Below, piece after piece: positions 11,003 through 22,013 of a stretch of DNA of 64,000 nt. This stretch comes from Streptomyces sp. NBC_01471 (GTDB taxonomy: Bacteria; Actinomycetota; Actinomycetes; Streptomycetales; Streptomycetaceae): assembly GCF_041438865.1 (NCBI RefSeq), contig NZ_CP109450.1, positions 6,937,501 through 7,001,500 of the forward strand. Reading direction: 5' to 3'. Under the pieces are notes generated by a model. It ran no database searches. It was given only the letters and a program-made list of their open reading frames with translations, and was not told the DNA's origin. A program made the translations under genes and the position numbers. The stretch's first letter is position 1. Every line of letters starts with the position of its first letter.

Positions 11003-11031
11003 TTGACGCACCTCAAGTGACTGCCTACCGT
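11003..11031 (+). promoter_or_regulatory. Vegetative-type promoter of the second MerR gene
   Basis: TTGACG (11003-11008), a 17-base spacer, then TACCGT (11026-11031). This matches the principal sigma factor consensus in sequence and spacing. Predicted transcription starts near 11038, about 24 bases before the GTG start at 11062. Confidence 0.75.
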
Positions 11032-11061
11032 CGAGTGGGCAGTTCAAGGACGGAGGTCGGC

Positions 11062-11655
11062 GTGAGAAGCACCGGCGAAGATGTGGCAGGGGATCTCCCC
11101 GGACTGGGTCCGGGGGTCGGAGTGCCGTATCCGCTTCACGGCTCAACGGCCGAACCGACGACCGACACCGTCGGCTACCGGGGGCCGACCGCCTGCGCGG
11201 CGGCCGGTATCACCTACCGGCAGCTCGACTACTGGGCGCGTACGGGACTGGTCGAGCCGAGCGTGCGGCCCGCCCAGGGGTCGGGCACCCAGCGTCTCTA
11301 CAGCTTCCGGGACGTGGTCGTCCTCAAGATCGTGAAGCGGTTCCTGGACACCGGTGTGGCACTCCAGAACATCCGTACGGCGGTCCACCACCTCAGAGAC
11401 CGGGGCCCCCGCGATCTCGACCGGATGACGCTGATGAGCGATGGCGCGACGGTGTACGAGTGCACCTCGCCGGACGAGGTGGTCGGCCTTCTGCAGGGGG
11501 GCCAGGGAATCTTCGGGATCGCCGTCGGAGTCGTGTGGCGGGACGTGGAGAGCGCCCTCTCGCAGCTGCACGGCGAGCGGGTCGACACCGGCGAGACCCT
11601 GATCGGCCACAACCCGTCCGACGAGCTGGCCCGGCGCCGCAACCGCGCCGTCTGA
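11062..11655 (+). CDS. MerR-family regulator (Rv1830/McdR type)
   Basis: 197 residues. The GTG at 11062 follows GGAGGT, and translation from there places the helix-turn-helix at about 38-105 (ITYRQLDYWARTGLVEPS, then SGTQRLYSFRDVVVLKIVKRFLD). The C-terminal part carries the conserved GATVYECTSPDEVVGLL and GQGIFGIAVG segments, which resemble a small ligand-binding or dimer domain. In M. tuberculosis the syntenic regulator (Rv1830) affects cell division and growth resumption; function here is unproven. It has its own strong promoter, so it is not strictly part of the upstream operon. Confidence 0.85.
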   Translation: MRSTGEDVAGDLPGLGPGVGVPYPLHGSTAEPTTDTVGYRGPTACAAAGITYRQLDYWARTGLVEPSVRPAQGSGTQRLYSFRDVVVLKIVKRFLDTGVALQNIRTAVHHLRDRGPRDLDRMTLMSDGATVYECTSPDEVVGLLQGGQGIFGIAVGVVWRDVESALSQLHGERVDTGETLIGHNPSDELARRRNRAV

Positions 11656-11711
11656 CGGGCCTCCGCGCTGCGGGGGCCCGATTGTCAGTGCCGTGAGGCA
11701 GCATCGGTGGT

Positions 11712-13286
11712 GTGAGAGCCGCGCCCACCATCCTGCATCTGGACATGGATGCCTTCTTCGCCGCCGCGGAACAGGCGGCGAAGCCGAGCCTGCGCGGAAA
11801 GCCGGTGGTGGTCGGCGGACTGGGACCGCGCGGAGTCGTGTCGACGGCCTCGTACGAGGCCAGGCGGTTCGGGGTGCATTCGGCGATGCCGATGGCGCAG
11901 GCCCGCAGGCTCTGTCCGAACGCCGCCTACCTGGTGCCGCGCTTCGCGCTCTACCGAGAGGTGAGCATCCAGGTCATGGAGCTGCTCGGCCGTCTCTCGC
12001 CGCTGGTCGAGCCGCTGAGTCTGGACGAGGCCTTCGTGGACCTGGAGGCTGGCGGGGTCGCCGACGGCACGCGATCGGCCCGGCGCGCCGGTGAGCAGCT
12101 GCGCCGGGACATCCTGGCGGTGACGGGGCTCAGCGGGTCGGTGGGTCTCGCCGGCTCCAAGATGCTGGCGAAGATCGGGTCGGAGCGGGCCAAGCCCGAC
12201 GGTCTGGTCCTGATACAGCCGGGCACCGAGCGCGAGCTGCTGGCGCCCCTGTCCGTACGGATCCTGCCGGGCGTGGGTCCGGCGACCGGTGAGCATCTGC
12301 GCAGGGCCGGGATGACCACCGTGTCCCATCTGGCCGAAGCCGGTGAGGACGAGCTCGTCCGGCTGCTGGGCAAGGCGCACGGCGCCTCGCTGTACCGGAT
12401 GGCGCTCGGCCACGACGACCGCCCTGTGGTGTCCGAGCGGGACACCAAATCGGTCTCGGTGGAGGACACCTTCGATGTGGACCTGCACGACCGGGTGCGG
12501 GTGCGGGCGGAGGTGGTGCGGCTGGCAGGCCGGTGCGTGGAGCGGTTGCGGGCCGCCGGGCGGTCCGGGCGGACGGTGGTGCTGAAGGTCCGGCGGTACG
12601 ACTTCTCGACGCTGACCCGGTCCGAGACGCTCCGGGGGCCCACGGACGACCCTGAGGTCGTACGGGAGGCCGCGGGGCGGCTGCTGGAGAGCGTGGACAC
12701 CACGGGCGGGGTGAGGCTGCTCGGGGTGGGCGTCACCGGCCTCGCGGACTTCACCCAGGAGGACCTGTTCGCGCAGGCGGCCACGGAGCGGGCCGCCGTG
12801 CGGGAGTCCACGGTGGACGAGGCGCCGTCCGGGCCCGCGGCGGCGCCGGCGCCGTCTCCGGACGAGCCGCCGGCCGGCACCGGGCGCCGCTGGCTCGCCG
12901 GGCACGACGTGCACCACGACGAGTACGGCGCGGGATGGGTGCAGGGCAGCGGCGTCGGCCGGGTGACGGTGCGCTTCGAGGACCCGTACGCGACCGGGCC
13001 CGGCCGGGTGCGGACCTTCGGGGTCGATGATCCCGCCCTCAGGCCGTCGGATCCGCTGCCGCTGGTCCGGGCTGCCCCGGCCGATCCGGATCCGGACGGA
13101 CCGGACGGGACGCCAGGGGGGAGGGAAGCGGACACCGGCGAGAAGCCCGGAAATCCGGAGGGTCCTGAGGAGACAGCACCGCCGGGGGCGGATCCGGAGG
13201 GTCAGGTGCGTTCCTCTTCGCCCGCGAGCCGGCCGAAGTCCCGGTCGGGGGGCGGCGGCGTGGGGGCGGAGATACCGAGCCCGTAG
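11712..13286 (+). CDS. dinB: DNA polymerase IV (Y family)
   Basis: 524 residues. The Y-family polymerase core covers about 1-355: the first acidic motif LDMDAFFAA (residues 9-17), the catalytic SLDEAFVD motif near residue 100, and the GVGPATGEHLRRAG helix-hairpin-helix near residue 190. A roughly 150-residue tail contains an acidic, Pro-rich linker and a conserved actinobacterial module with GHDVHHDEYGAGWVQG and TVRFEDPY. The enzyme carries out translesion synthesis. The GTG start at 11712 has no obvious Shine-Dalgarno. The 3' end overlaps the convergent PRC-barrel gene by 85 bases. Confidence 0.92.
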   Translation: MRAAPTILHLDMDAFFAAAEQAAKPSLRGKPVVVGGLGPRGVVSTASYEARRFGVHSAMPMAQARRLCPNAAYLVPRFALYREVSIQVMELLGRLSPLVEPLSLDEAFVDLEAGGVADGTRSARRAGEQLRRDILAVTGLSGSVGLAGSKMLAKIGSERAKPDGLVLIQPGTERELLAPLSVRILPGVGPATGEHLRRAGMTTVSHLAEAGEDELVRLLGKAHGASLYRMALGHDDRPVVSERDTKSVSVEDTFDVDLHDRVRVRAEVVRLAGRCVERLRAAGRSGRTVVLKVRRYDFSTLTRSETLRGPTDDPEVVREAAGRLLESVDTTGGVRLLGVGVTGLADFTQEDLFAQAATERAAVRESTVDEAPSGPAAAPAPSPDEPPAGTGRRWLAGHDVHHDEYGAGWVQGSGVGRVTVRFEDPYATGPGRVRTFGVDDPALRPSDPLPLVRAAPADPDPDGPDGTPGGREADTGEKPGNPEGPEETAPPGADPEGQVRSSSPASRPKSRSGGGGVGAEIPSP

Positions 13287-13579
13287 TGGTGGTAGAGCTG
13301 GAGCTCCTGCTCGGGCGAGAGATGGCGGCCGACACCGAAGTCCGGTGCTTCCTTGATCAGGGTGCGGTCGAAGGGCACCCGCAGGGTTTCCCTGACGAGT
13401 TCGCTCGGCTTCAGGGGGACGAACGCGTCCCGGCTGAACAGCCCGGTGCGGACCGCGGCCCACTCGGGCACTCCGGTGGCGTCGTCGAGGTAGACCTCGT
13501 CCACGGTGCCTATTTTGAGGCCACTGCGGTCGAACGCCTTGCGTCCGATCAGGCTGCGCGGATCTATGTCGGTCTGCAC
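13202..13579 (-). CDS. PRC-barrel domain protein
   Basis: 125 residues. GGAGGG at 13583-13588 (minus strand) fixes the GTG start at 13579. The PRC-barrel (about 8-75) begins LIGRKAFDRSGLKIGTVDEVYLDD and continues into VRTGLFSRDAFVPL. The C-terminal part ends LSPEQELQLYHHYG followed by a Pro-rich tail. PRC barrels occur in RimM and photosynthetic reaction centres; stand-alone actinobacterial members have no assigned function. The tail is read antisense to the last 85 bases of dinB. Confidence 0.86.
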   Translation of the reverse strand: MQTDIDPRSLIGRKAFDRSGLKIGTVDEVYLDDATGVPEWAAVRTGLFSRDAFVPLKPSELVRETLRVPFDRTLIKEAPDFGVGRHLSPEQELQLYHHYGLGISAPTPPPPDRDFGRLAGEEERT

Positions 13580-13700
13580 GGTCCCTCCAACTGATCGCAA
13601 CGGATCACGATGTACCCCGCCCCCTGCGAAGGTCTCCCCCTCAGGGAAGTCCAGATCCGTGGTATCGGCCACTCGAACACCGTGCGAAGTGGCTCGCTGG

Positions 13701-13945
13701 TAGGCTGACCAGTGGCTGCTGACCCCGCGCGGGAGAGCCCTTCGGACGCTTTGTCCGTGGGCGCCGAAGGAGCAAATCCTCCCCGGAATCTCTCAGGCAC
13801 ACGTACCGCGCGGACGAGGTCACTCTGGAAAGCAGGGCGGGCGTCGGGCGGGCACGTCCGGATCCCTACCTCACCGACGGTGAAAGCGGGCACGTCGAGC
13901 GACGGGCCCGTGAAACTCTCAGGTTGAGATGACAGAGGGGGAGGC
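13701..13945 (+). promoter_or_regulatory. Promoter and tandem glycine riboswitch upstream of gcvP
   Basis: A -10 element TAGGCT (13701-13706) precedes two glycine aptamers. The first (about 13721-13840) shows CGGGAGAGCCC, GCGCCGAAGGAGCAA, AATCTCTCAGGCA and CACTCTGGAAAGCAG. The second (about 13868-13944) shows ACCGACGGTGAAAGC, GTGAAACTCTCAGGTTGAGATGACAGAGG. Glycine riboswitches that switch on the glycine cleavage genes are known in Streptomyces griseus. Two short stems follow: GGGTACC/GGTACCC, and GGTCG/CGACC, which abuts the gcvP ribosome binding site. They are candidates for the expression platform. Confidence 0.93.
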
Positions 13946-14005
13946 CGTCCGGGTACCCGTGCCGTGGTACCCCTCGCAGGTCGTAACGACCAGGAGGCCT
14001 CCGCC

Positions 14006-16891
<2,886 letters not shown>

Positions 16892-16903
16892 CGGACATGC
16901 GGG

Positions 16904-16938
16904 AGGGCCGGTTCGGGGATGTCACCCGGGCCGGCCCT
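16904..16938 (+). terminator. Hairpin after gcvP
   Basis: AGGGCCGG (16904-16911) pairs with CCGGCCCT (16931-16938), with an inner CGGG/CCCG extension. The right arm is followed by TCGTCGT rather than a U-tract. It lies 13 bases past the gcvP stop and in front of the convergent small gene. Confidence 0.7.
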
Positions 16939-16986
16939 TCGTCGTCTCTGCCAGTTCTGTTCTGTTTTCCGGGATGGAGCAGGGGA

Positions 16987-17190
16987 TCAGGCCGCGGTCG
17001 CCAGTCCCGAACCCACCGGGCGGTGCGGCGCGATGATCCGGCCGTCGGGCAGCAGTTCACCGGTGTCCTCGAAGATGAGAACGCCGTTGCACAGCAGACT
17101 CCAGCCCTGCTCCGGATGGTGCGCCACGAGGAGCGCGGCCTCCCGGTCGGCGGAGGCGGCTGACGGGCAGGTGGGCTGGTGCTGGCACAT
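16987..17190 (-). CDS. Small conserved actinobacterial protein (DUF5999 type)
   Basis: 67 residues starting MCQHQPTCPSA. It includes the conserved HPEQGWSLLCNGV and FEDTGELLPDGRIIAPHRP segments that I recognise from a widespread Streptomyces family of unknown function. Two Cys near the N-terminus and one in the middle could bind metal. The ATG at 17190 gives the family's usual N-terminus. Convergent with gcvP. Confidence 0.82.
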   Translation of the reverse strand: MCQHQPTCPSAASADREAALLVAHHPEQGWSLLCNGVLIFEDTGELLPDGRIIAPHRPVGSGLATAA

Positions 17191-17493
17191 GGATGCGTTC
17201 TTTCGCTGCGTTGTAGTGAGTGTCCTGCGGCTCGATGCGGATTTCATGGCCGCCCCCCGTATTCAGTCGGTGGTCCCAGTGTTGCCCCACGGGCGTCGAT
17301 CCGCAGGGATTTCACGGCACCACTTGCTACAGCATAAGGACGCATCACCCGTGCGGACGGTTCAGCTCAACTCGACTGGCTCTTCGGGTGGTTCGGAGGT
17401 GGCCCGACCGGGCTAGTCCGGATGGGTGGGAGGAGCGCCGCGCCCCGCGACCTGAGGTGGTCACGGGGCACGCCGGTGGTGTGATCGCGGCCG
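17191..17493. other. Intergenic region, no gene recognised
   Basis: About 300 bases between two minus-strand genes. The part next to 17190 must hold the promoter of the small DUF5999-type gene; I could not pick a convincing -10/-35 pair. No RNA gene or repeat was seen. Confidence 0.4.
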
Positions 17494-18084
17494 TCAGGCG
17501 GGAGAGCTCAGCAGCGGGGGCGACAGCCGCATCGTCATCACCGGCAGCAGGTCCGCGACCTGGTGCGGGCGGTGCGCGGCGATACCGGGCGGTGCGGGCG
17601 CGAGGGGCACGAGCAGATCGGTGGGGGCCGGCATCGTGCCGGAGGCCGAGGCATCGGCCCCGGTGTCACCGTGCAGCCACAGCGTCAGCATGTAGAGCTC
17701 CGGCACGGACAGCAGCCTGGGCTGGAACGGTGTGTCCATCGCCTCGGCCTGGCGCAGAGCGCTCCCGGTGGCGGTGGCGTAGGGACCTTCGAAGAAGTGC
17801 GAGAAGGTCCAGCCGTCGGCGGTGAGTTTCGTGTCCGCGGCGGCCACGGCGCGGTCGCCGCTGTGGATCAGGAAGCGCCAGCCGGTGAGCCGGGTACGCG
17901 GGGTCCCGCCGCTCGGCATGATCTGGTCCAGCACATAGACGGGCAGGGGGAGTTCGGGGGTGAGCGGCCCCGGGGCCGAGCGGAGCGCCGGGGTTCGGGC
18001 CTCGCGTACGGCAGTGGGGGAGCCGAGTGCCGCGAGGACGCTGCGCAGGGCCGGCGCGGGAGCCGGAGGGACATACAGCGGCAT
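17494..18084 (-). CDS. Conserved hypothetical protein
   Basis: 196 residues with a Pro/Ala/Leu-rich sequence. There is no signal peptide, clear membrane span or known motif. The best-ordered stretch is the middle, about 68-140, with LTGWRFLIHSGDRAVAAADT and GWTFSHFFEGPYATAT, and suggests a small globular alpha/beta domain. AGAGG lies a few bases before the ATG. Codon usage is typical of the genome, so it is probably a real gene. I do not recognise a function. Confidence 0.7.
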   Translation of the reverse strand: MPLYVPPAPAPALRSVLAALGSPTAVREARTPALRSAPGPLTPELPLPVYVLDQIMPSGGTPRTRLTGWRFLIHSGDRAVAAADTKLTADGWTFSHFFEGPYATATGSALRQAEAMDTPFQPRLLSVPELYMLTLWLHGDTGADASASGTMPAPTDLLVPLAPAPPGIAAHRPHQVADLLPVMTMRLSPPLLSSPA

Positions 18085-18625
18085 GATGTGGGTCGCCTCT
18101 CACTTCGGAGACACGTTGATGCGTGGGCGGTGCGGACGGCACTGTCAGCAGGCAGGGGCAGAGGGGGGCCGTGGGGCGTGGAGGGGTACCGCACTCTCCG
18201 GGGGCCGGGGCGCCAACTCTCTGCCTCGTTTGCGGAGTTTATACGACACGTGTTCACACGGTGTTTCAGCTAGCTGACGTGAATATTGCAAACAAGTCGG
18301 TATTCGGTCTTTCCCCTGCGGAGATTATCCCGATTTAACGTACGTGCACTCTTTGTGGCCTCACGGTTTGCCGTGTGAGTGGTCGGCCGAAAACCGTCGG
18401 TCGTTTTCACCGGCTCCACAGAACCGGGTCCACAGAACTTCACAGGCTTCACGGAGTTGGAAACTGCTCCAGGCGTCATGCCTGGCGAATGTGCCACATG
18501 GCATCTTCTGGCCACCCTACTCGCTCCCGGCTCCGGGCGGGGAGTTACGGATCACCGGGGGTGGGCATTATCGACCGTGACCCGGGCGGCCGCTGTGGCC
18601 GCACACGGGTGGAAGGGGGGCACCG
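18085..18625. other. Intergenic region with AT-richer patch
   Basis: About 540 bases between divergently oriented genes. The stretch 18235-18345 is clearly less G+C rich than its surroundings and probably contains promoters for both genes. TCCACAGAAC occurs twice near 18414 and 18429. An inverted GAAAAC/GTTTTC pair lies near 18390. Nothing in it looks protein coding. Confidence 0.45.
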
Positions 18626-20149
18626 ATGGGCGAGAAGCTGGATGCAGACGGAGTCGGTCCGTCGGGCCGGCAGCGGTACCGCAGGAAGCTTCAGCAGTGT
18701 CTGGAGGTGCTGGAGCGATTGCTGGAGGAGAAGAGGTTCGACCGCCCGAGAAATATGATGGGGATGGAGATCGAACTCAATCTCGCGGGCGCCGACGGCA
18801 TGCCGAGGATGATGAATGCGGAGGTTCTCGACCGGATCGCGAGCCATGATTTCCAGACGGAACTCGGGATGTTCAATCTCGAAGTGAATATCGTCCCGCA
18901 CCGGTTGGGCGGCCGTGTCTTCGACCAGCTGGCCGAGGAGCTGCGTACCGGTCTCGCGTACGCGCACAGGAAGGCATCCGAAGTCGGCGCGGGGATCGTG
19001 ATGATCGGAATCCTGCCGACCCTCGGCCCGCAGGATCTGGTCTCCGCCAACCTTTCGGCGGCCGACCGCTACACCCTCCTCAACAATGAGATGCGCGCGG
19101 CCCGCGGCGAGGACTTCGACCTCGACATCACCGGCGTCGAACAGCTGACCTGCACGTCCTCCTCGATCGCGCCCGAAGCGGCCTGTACGTCGGTGCAGTT
19201 GCACCTTCAGGTCACCCCGGAGCGCTTCGCCGACGTGTGGAACGCGGCGCAGGCCGTCGCCGCCGTCCAGATCGCGCTCGGCGCCAACGCGCCCTTCCTG
19301 TTCGGCAAGGAGCTGTGGCGGGAGTCCCGGCCGCCGCTCTTCCTCCAGGCGACCGATGTGCGCCCGCCGGAGTTCCGGGCCCAGGGGGTGCGGCCGCGGA
19401 CCTGGTTCGGGGAGCGCTGGATCGACTCGGCGTACGAGCTCTTCGCGGAGAACCTCAGGTACTTTCCGCCGCTGCTGCCGCTGTGCGACGACGAGGACCC
19501 GCTGCGGGTGCTCGACGACGGCGGGGTGCCGGGCCTCCAGGAGCTCGTCCTGCACAACGGCACCGTCTACCGCTGGAACCGCCCGGTGTACGACGTGGCC
19601 GACGGCGTACCGCATCTGCGGGTCGAGAACAGGGTGCTGCCCGCCGGGCCCACCGTCACGGACGTGCTGGCCAACGCGGCGCTCTACTACGGGCTCGTGA
19701 GGGCGCTCGCCGACGATCCGCGTCCGGTGTGGAAGCGGCTGCCCTTCGAAGCCGCGGCACGCAACTTCGACGCGGCCTGCCGGTACGGCATCGACGCCGA
19801 ACTGGAGTGGCCTCGGACCGGGCGCTCCGGCGGCGTCACGGCGGTGCCCGCGGTGCGCCTGGTCAGGGAGGAGCTGCTGCCGCTGGCCGCCGCGGGGCTC
19901 GATGCCTGGGGGATCGAGGCCCGGGACCGCGACCGCTATCTCGGCGTCATCGAGGAACGGTGCAGGCGCCGGACGAACGGTGCCTCCTGGCAGGTGGACA
20001 CGTTCCACCGGGCGCTGGAGACCGGCCTCGGGCGGCGCGAGGCGCTGGCGCTCACCACCCGGCGGTACGCCGAGCTGATGGCGGGCGGCGAACCGGTGCA
20101 CTCGTGGCCGGAGGGCATTCCGGCGGCGGTGACGGTCCGCGGCCGGTGA
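18626..20149 (+). CDS. Glutamate-cysteine-ligase family (GCS2-like) carboxylate-amine ligase
   Basis: 507 residues. The GCS2-type fold is indicated by the early GMEIELNL motif (near residue 46), where the acidic residues bind Mg-ATP, and by LEVNIVPH and the CTSVQLHLQV strand. The C-terminal part contains LRVENRVLPAGPTVTD. Family members ligate glutamate or other acids to amines using ATP. Actinobacteria use mycothiol rather than glutathione, so true gamma-glutamylcysteine synthesis is doubtful and the substrate is unknown. AAGGGGGG precedes the ATG. It is transcribed alone, ending against a decayed convergent gene. Confidence 0.82.
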   Translation: MGEKLDADGVGPSGRQRYRRKLQQCLEVLERLLEEKRFDRPRNMMGMEIELNLAGADGMPRMMNAEVLDRIASHDFQTELGMFNLEVNIVPHRLGGRVFDQLAEELRTGLAYAHRKASEVGAGIVMIGILPTLGPQDLVSANLSAADRYTLLNNEMRAARGEDFDLDITGVEQLTCTSSSIAPEAACTSVQLHLQVTPERFADVWNAAQAVAAVQIALGANAPFLFGKELWRESRPPLFLQATDVRPPEFRAQGVRPRTWFGERWIDSAYELFAENLRYFPPLLPLCDDEDPLRVLDDGGVPGLQELVLHNGTVYRWNRPVYDVADGVPHLRVENRVLPAGPTVTDVLANAALYYGLVRALADDPRPVWKRLPFEAAARNFDAACRYGIDAELEWPRTGRSGGVTAVPAVRLVREELLPLAAAGLDAWGIEARDRDRYLGVIEERCRRRTNGASWQVDTFHRALETGLGRREALALTTRRYAELMAGGEPVHSWPEGIPAAVTVRGR

Positions 20150-20214
20150 CCGTACGGCCGGGGCGGGCTGCTCCGCGCCCGGACAACGCCGGGTCAGCGC
20201 GGGGCCCGCCCGGG

Positions 20215-20960
20215 TCAGCGCCCGCCGACCTCCATGACCGCTTTCAGCAGGACCGAGCTGATCCGAGAGGGGTCGCTCACCTGGTATCCCGCGCCGCCCG
20301 TCGCCCTGGCGACCTGCTCCACCTCGGTCCTGTCGGTGTCGGGTCCCACCGCGACCATGATCAACGGCACCGGGTGCCTGGGGTCGTTGAGCTCGTGGAG
20401 CCTGGCGACCAGGGCACTGCGGGAGATGCTGTGGCCGTCCTCGTTGACGCCGTCGGTGAGCACCACCACCTGCTGAGCGCGAGCAGCCCGGTGGCGCTGC
20501 GGGCCGGGCCGGCGGCACCGATGTGGATGGCGCCCGAGCCGTTGGCCGCCGCTGTGAGCCCGGCCCGGGTACGGGTCTTCTGGAGTCGGGCAGCCATATC
20601 CGGTACCCCGGCTCGGTGGTGCTGGTCCCCAGGTCGTGGGCGACCTTGTAGGAGTCGCGTGCCGTGACCGCGATGTCCAGGGCACTGTCCGTCGGACTGC
20701 ACGTGGTCCTTGCGGGTCCGGCCCGCAGCGGTGCGTACCGCCGGGACGATATCGGGCGAGGCCACCATGCGCAGTTTCACCGTGGACCCCGGGCAGGGCC
20801 CGGAGAGGCCGAACATGCCACGCTCAAGAGCCGCACCCGTACCCGCGGCCACACCGAGGACGAGCGCGGTGGCGATGGCGACGGAACGATGCCGCCGCGC
20901 CCCGGAGCGGGGCCGGGTTGCCCGTGCCGCGAGGTCATCGGGCAAGCTGTGACGTCCCAT
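20215..20960 (-). pseudogene. Remnant of a substrate-binding/von Willebrand A domain membrane-anchored protein
   Basis: The start is good: GGGGAGGAG then ATG at 20960, MGRHSLPDD, a basic stretch and a membrane anchor AIATALVLGVAAGTG. The reading frame breaks near 20688, where an extra C in TGCCCTGG shifts DGQC into a different frame than the following LDIAVTARDSYKVA. It then jumps to a short AGPARSATGLLAL piece in a third arrangement, and finally to VVLTDGVNEDGHSISRSALVARL...DPSRISSVLLKAVMEVGGR. That last segment is the C-terminal end of a vWA domain. About 250 codons remain of a protein that is normally around 600 residues, so the middle, including the MIDAS start, is deleted. Confidence 0.82.
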
Positions 20961-21122
20961 GCGGTGGTGCTCCTCCCCTGAAGCCGAACAAGGAAAAGGG
21001 GGAGTGCGCCATCGGATTGGCGCCCGTCCCCCGGCCTGTCGTGCGCGATCTTCGCACCTGTATTCGAGACCCTGGTGGCACGGTGGCGGGGACGAGGCGC
21101 GATTGGCCAACTGGAGGCAGGT

Positions 21123-21923
21123 GTGCAGGCGGAGGGCGAGCGCGTGGCTGATTTTGTTCCCACACAGGGGGTGTCGCAGCGGTTCTTGCGGTCCGAGACG
21201 GTGCTGGTACTCGCACTCTCGCTCGGCGCGAGCGGCGTTTCGGCGCTGATCGGTTTTATCGGGGCACTGACGAAACCGGGAGGGCTCAAGCACCAGGCCG
21301 CCAATCTCAACGGGTCGTACGCGCCGGGGCGGCCATGGCTGGATCTGGCCTGGCAGCTCTTCGGCATCGCGACGGCCCTGGTGCCCGTCGCGCTGGTCGT
21401 CCATCTGCTGCTGCGCGAGGGGTCGGGTCTGCGGGCGATCGGCTTCGACCGGACACGGCTCCGGGCCGACCTCGGCCGCGGGGTGCTGATCGCGGCGGGG
21501 ATCGGGAGTGTGGGCCTCGCCTTCTACCTGGGTGCGCGGGCCACCGGTTTCAACCTGACCGTGGTGCCGGAGTCGCTGCCCGACGTGTGGTGGAAGATCC
21601 CGGTGCTGATCCTCTCGGCGGTGCAGAACGCCGTACTGGAGGAAGTCATCGTCGTCGGCTATCTGCTGCGCAGGCTGGGGCAGTTCGGGTGGACCCCGGT
21701 GGCGGTCCTGGCGGCGAGCGCGGTGCTGCGCGGGTCGTACCACCTCTACCAGGGGGTCGGCGGATTCCTCGGAAACGTGGCGATGGGGGTGGTGTTCGTG
21801 CTGCTCTACCGGAGGTGGGGGCGGGTGGGACCGCTGGTCGTCGCGCACTCGCTGCTCGACATCGGCGCGTTCGTCGGGTACGCGCTGCTCGCCGGAAAGG
21901 TGGGCTGGCTGCCGACCGGGTAA
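21123..21923 (+). CDS. CPBP-family intramembrane protease (Abi/CAAX type)
   Basis: 266 residues with about seven hydrophobic segments. The three family motifs are present: EE followed by a downstream Arg pair (EEVIVVGYLLRR), then the SYHLYQG histidine motif, then HSLLDIGAF. These carry the putative glutamyl/metal active site. GGAGG at 21113-21117 fixes the GTG at 21123. Relatives process prenylated proteins in eukaryotes; bacterial members are linked to bacteriocin immunity or membrane proteolysis. The substrate is unknown. Confidence 0.86.
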   Translation: MQAEGERVADFVPTQGVSQRFLRSETVLVLALSLGASGVSALIGFIGALTKPGGLKHQAANLNGSYAPGRPWLDLAWQLFGIATALVPVALVVHLLLREGSGLRAIGFDRTRLRADLGRGVLIAAGIGSVGLAFYLGARATGFNLTVVPESLPDVWWKIPVLILSAVQNAVLEEVIVVGYLLRRLGQFGWTPVAVLAASAVLRGSYHLYQGVGGFLGNVAMGVVFVLLYRRWGRVGPLVVAHSLLDIGAFVGYALLAGKVGWLPTG

Positions 21924-21936
21924 GCGGCTGCGGTGC

Positions 21937-21977
21937 GGTGAGGGGGGTGTACGGGACTGCCGTACACCCCCCTCACC
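21937..21977. terminator. Perfect bidirectional hairpin between convergent genes
   Basis: 18-bp arms (21937-21954 and 21960-21977, GGTGAGGGGGGTGTACGG) pair without mismatch around a 5-base loop GACTG. It lies between the CPBP protease stop and the end of the PhzF gene and can serve both strands. Confidence 0.85.
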
Positions 21978-22013
21978 GTTTCCGGTTCCGGGCCCTTCCT
22001 GTCTCCGTCCTGC

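Noticed and set aside
18414..18440. Doubled TCCACAGAAC as a DnaA-box-like origin element
   Set aside because: It resembles TTGTCCACA only in part, there are just two copies, and no replication gene is nearby.
18545..20518. A 657-codon minus-strand frame opposite the GCS2-type ligase
   Set aside because: Shadow of the plus-strand gene; only its first ~30 codons touch the decayed vWA gene, and those are in a broken frame.
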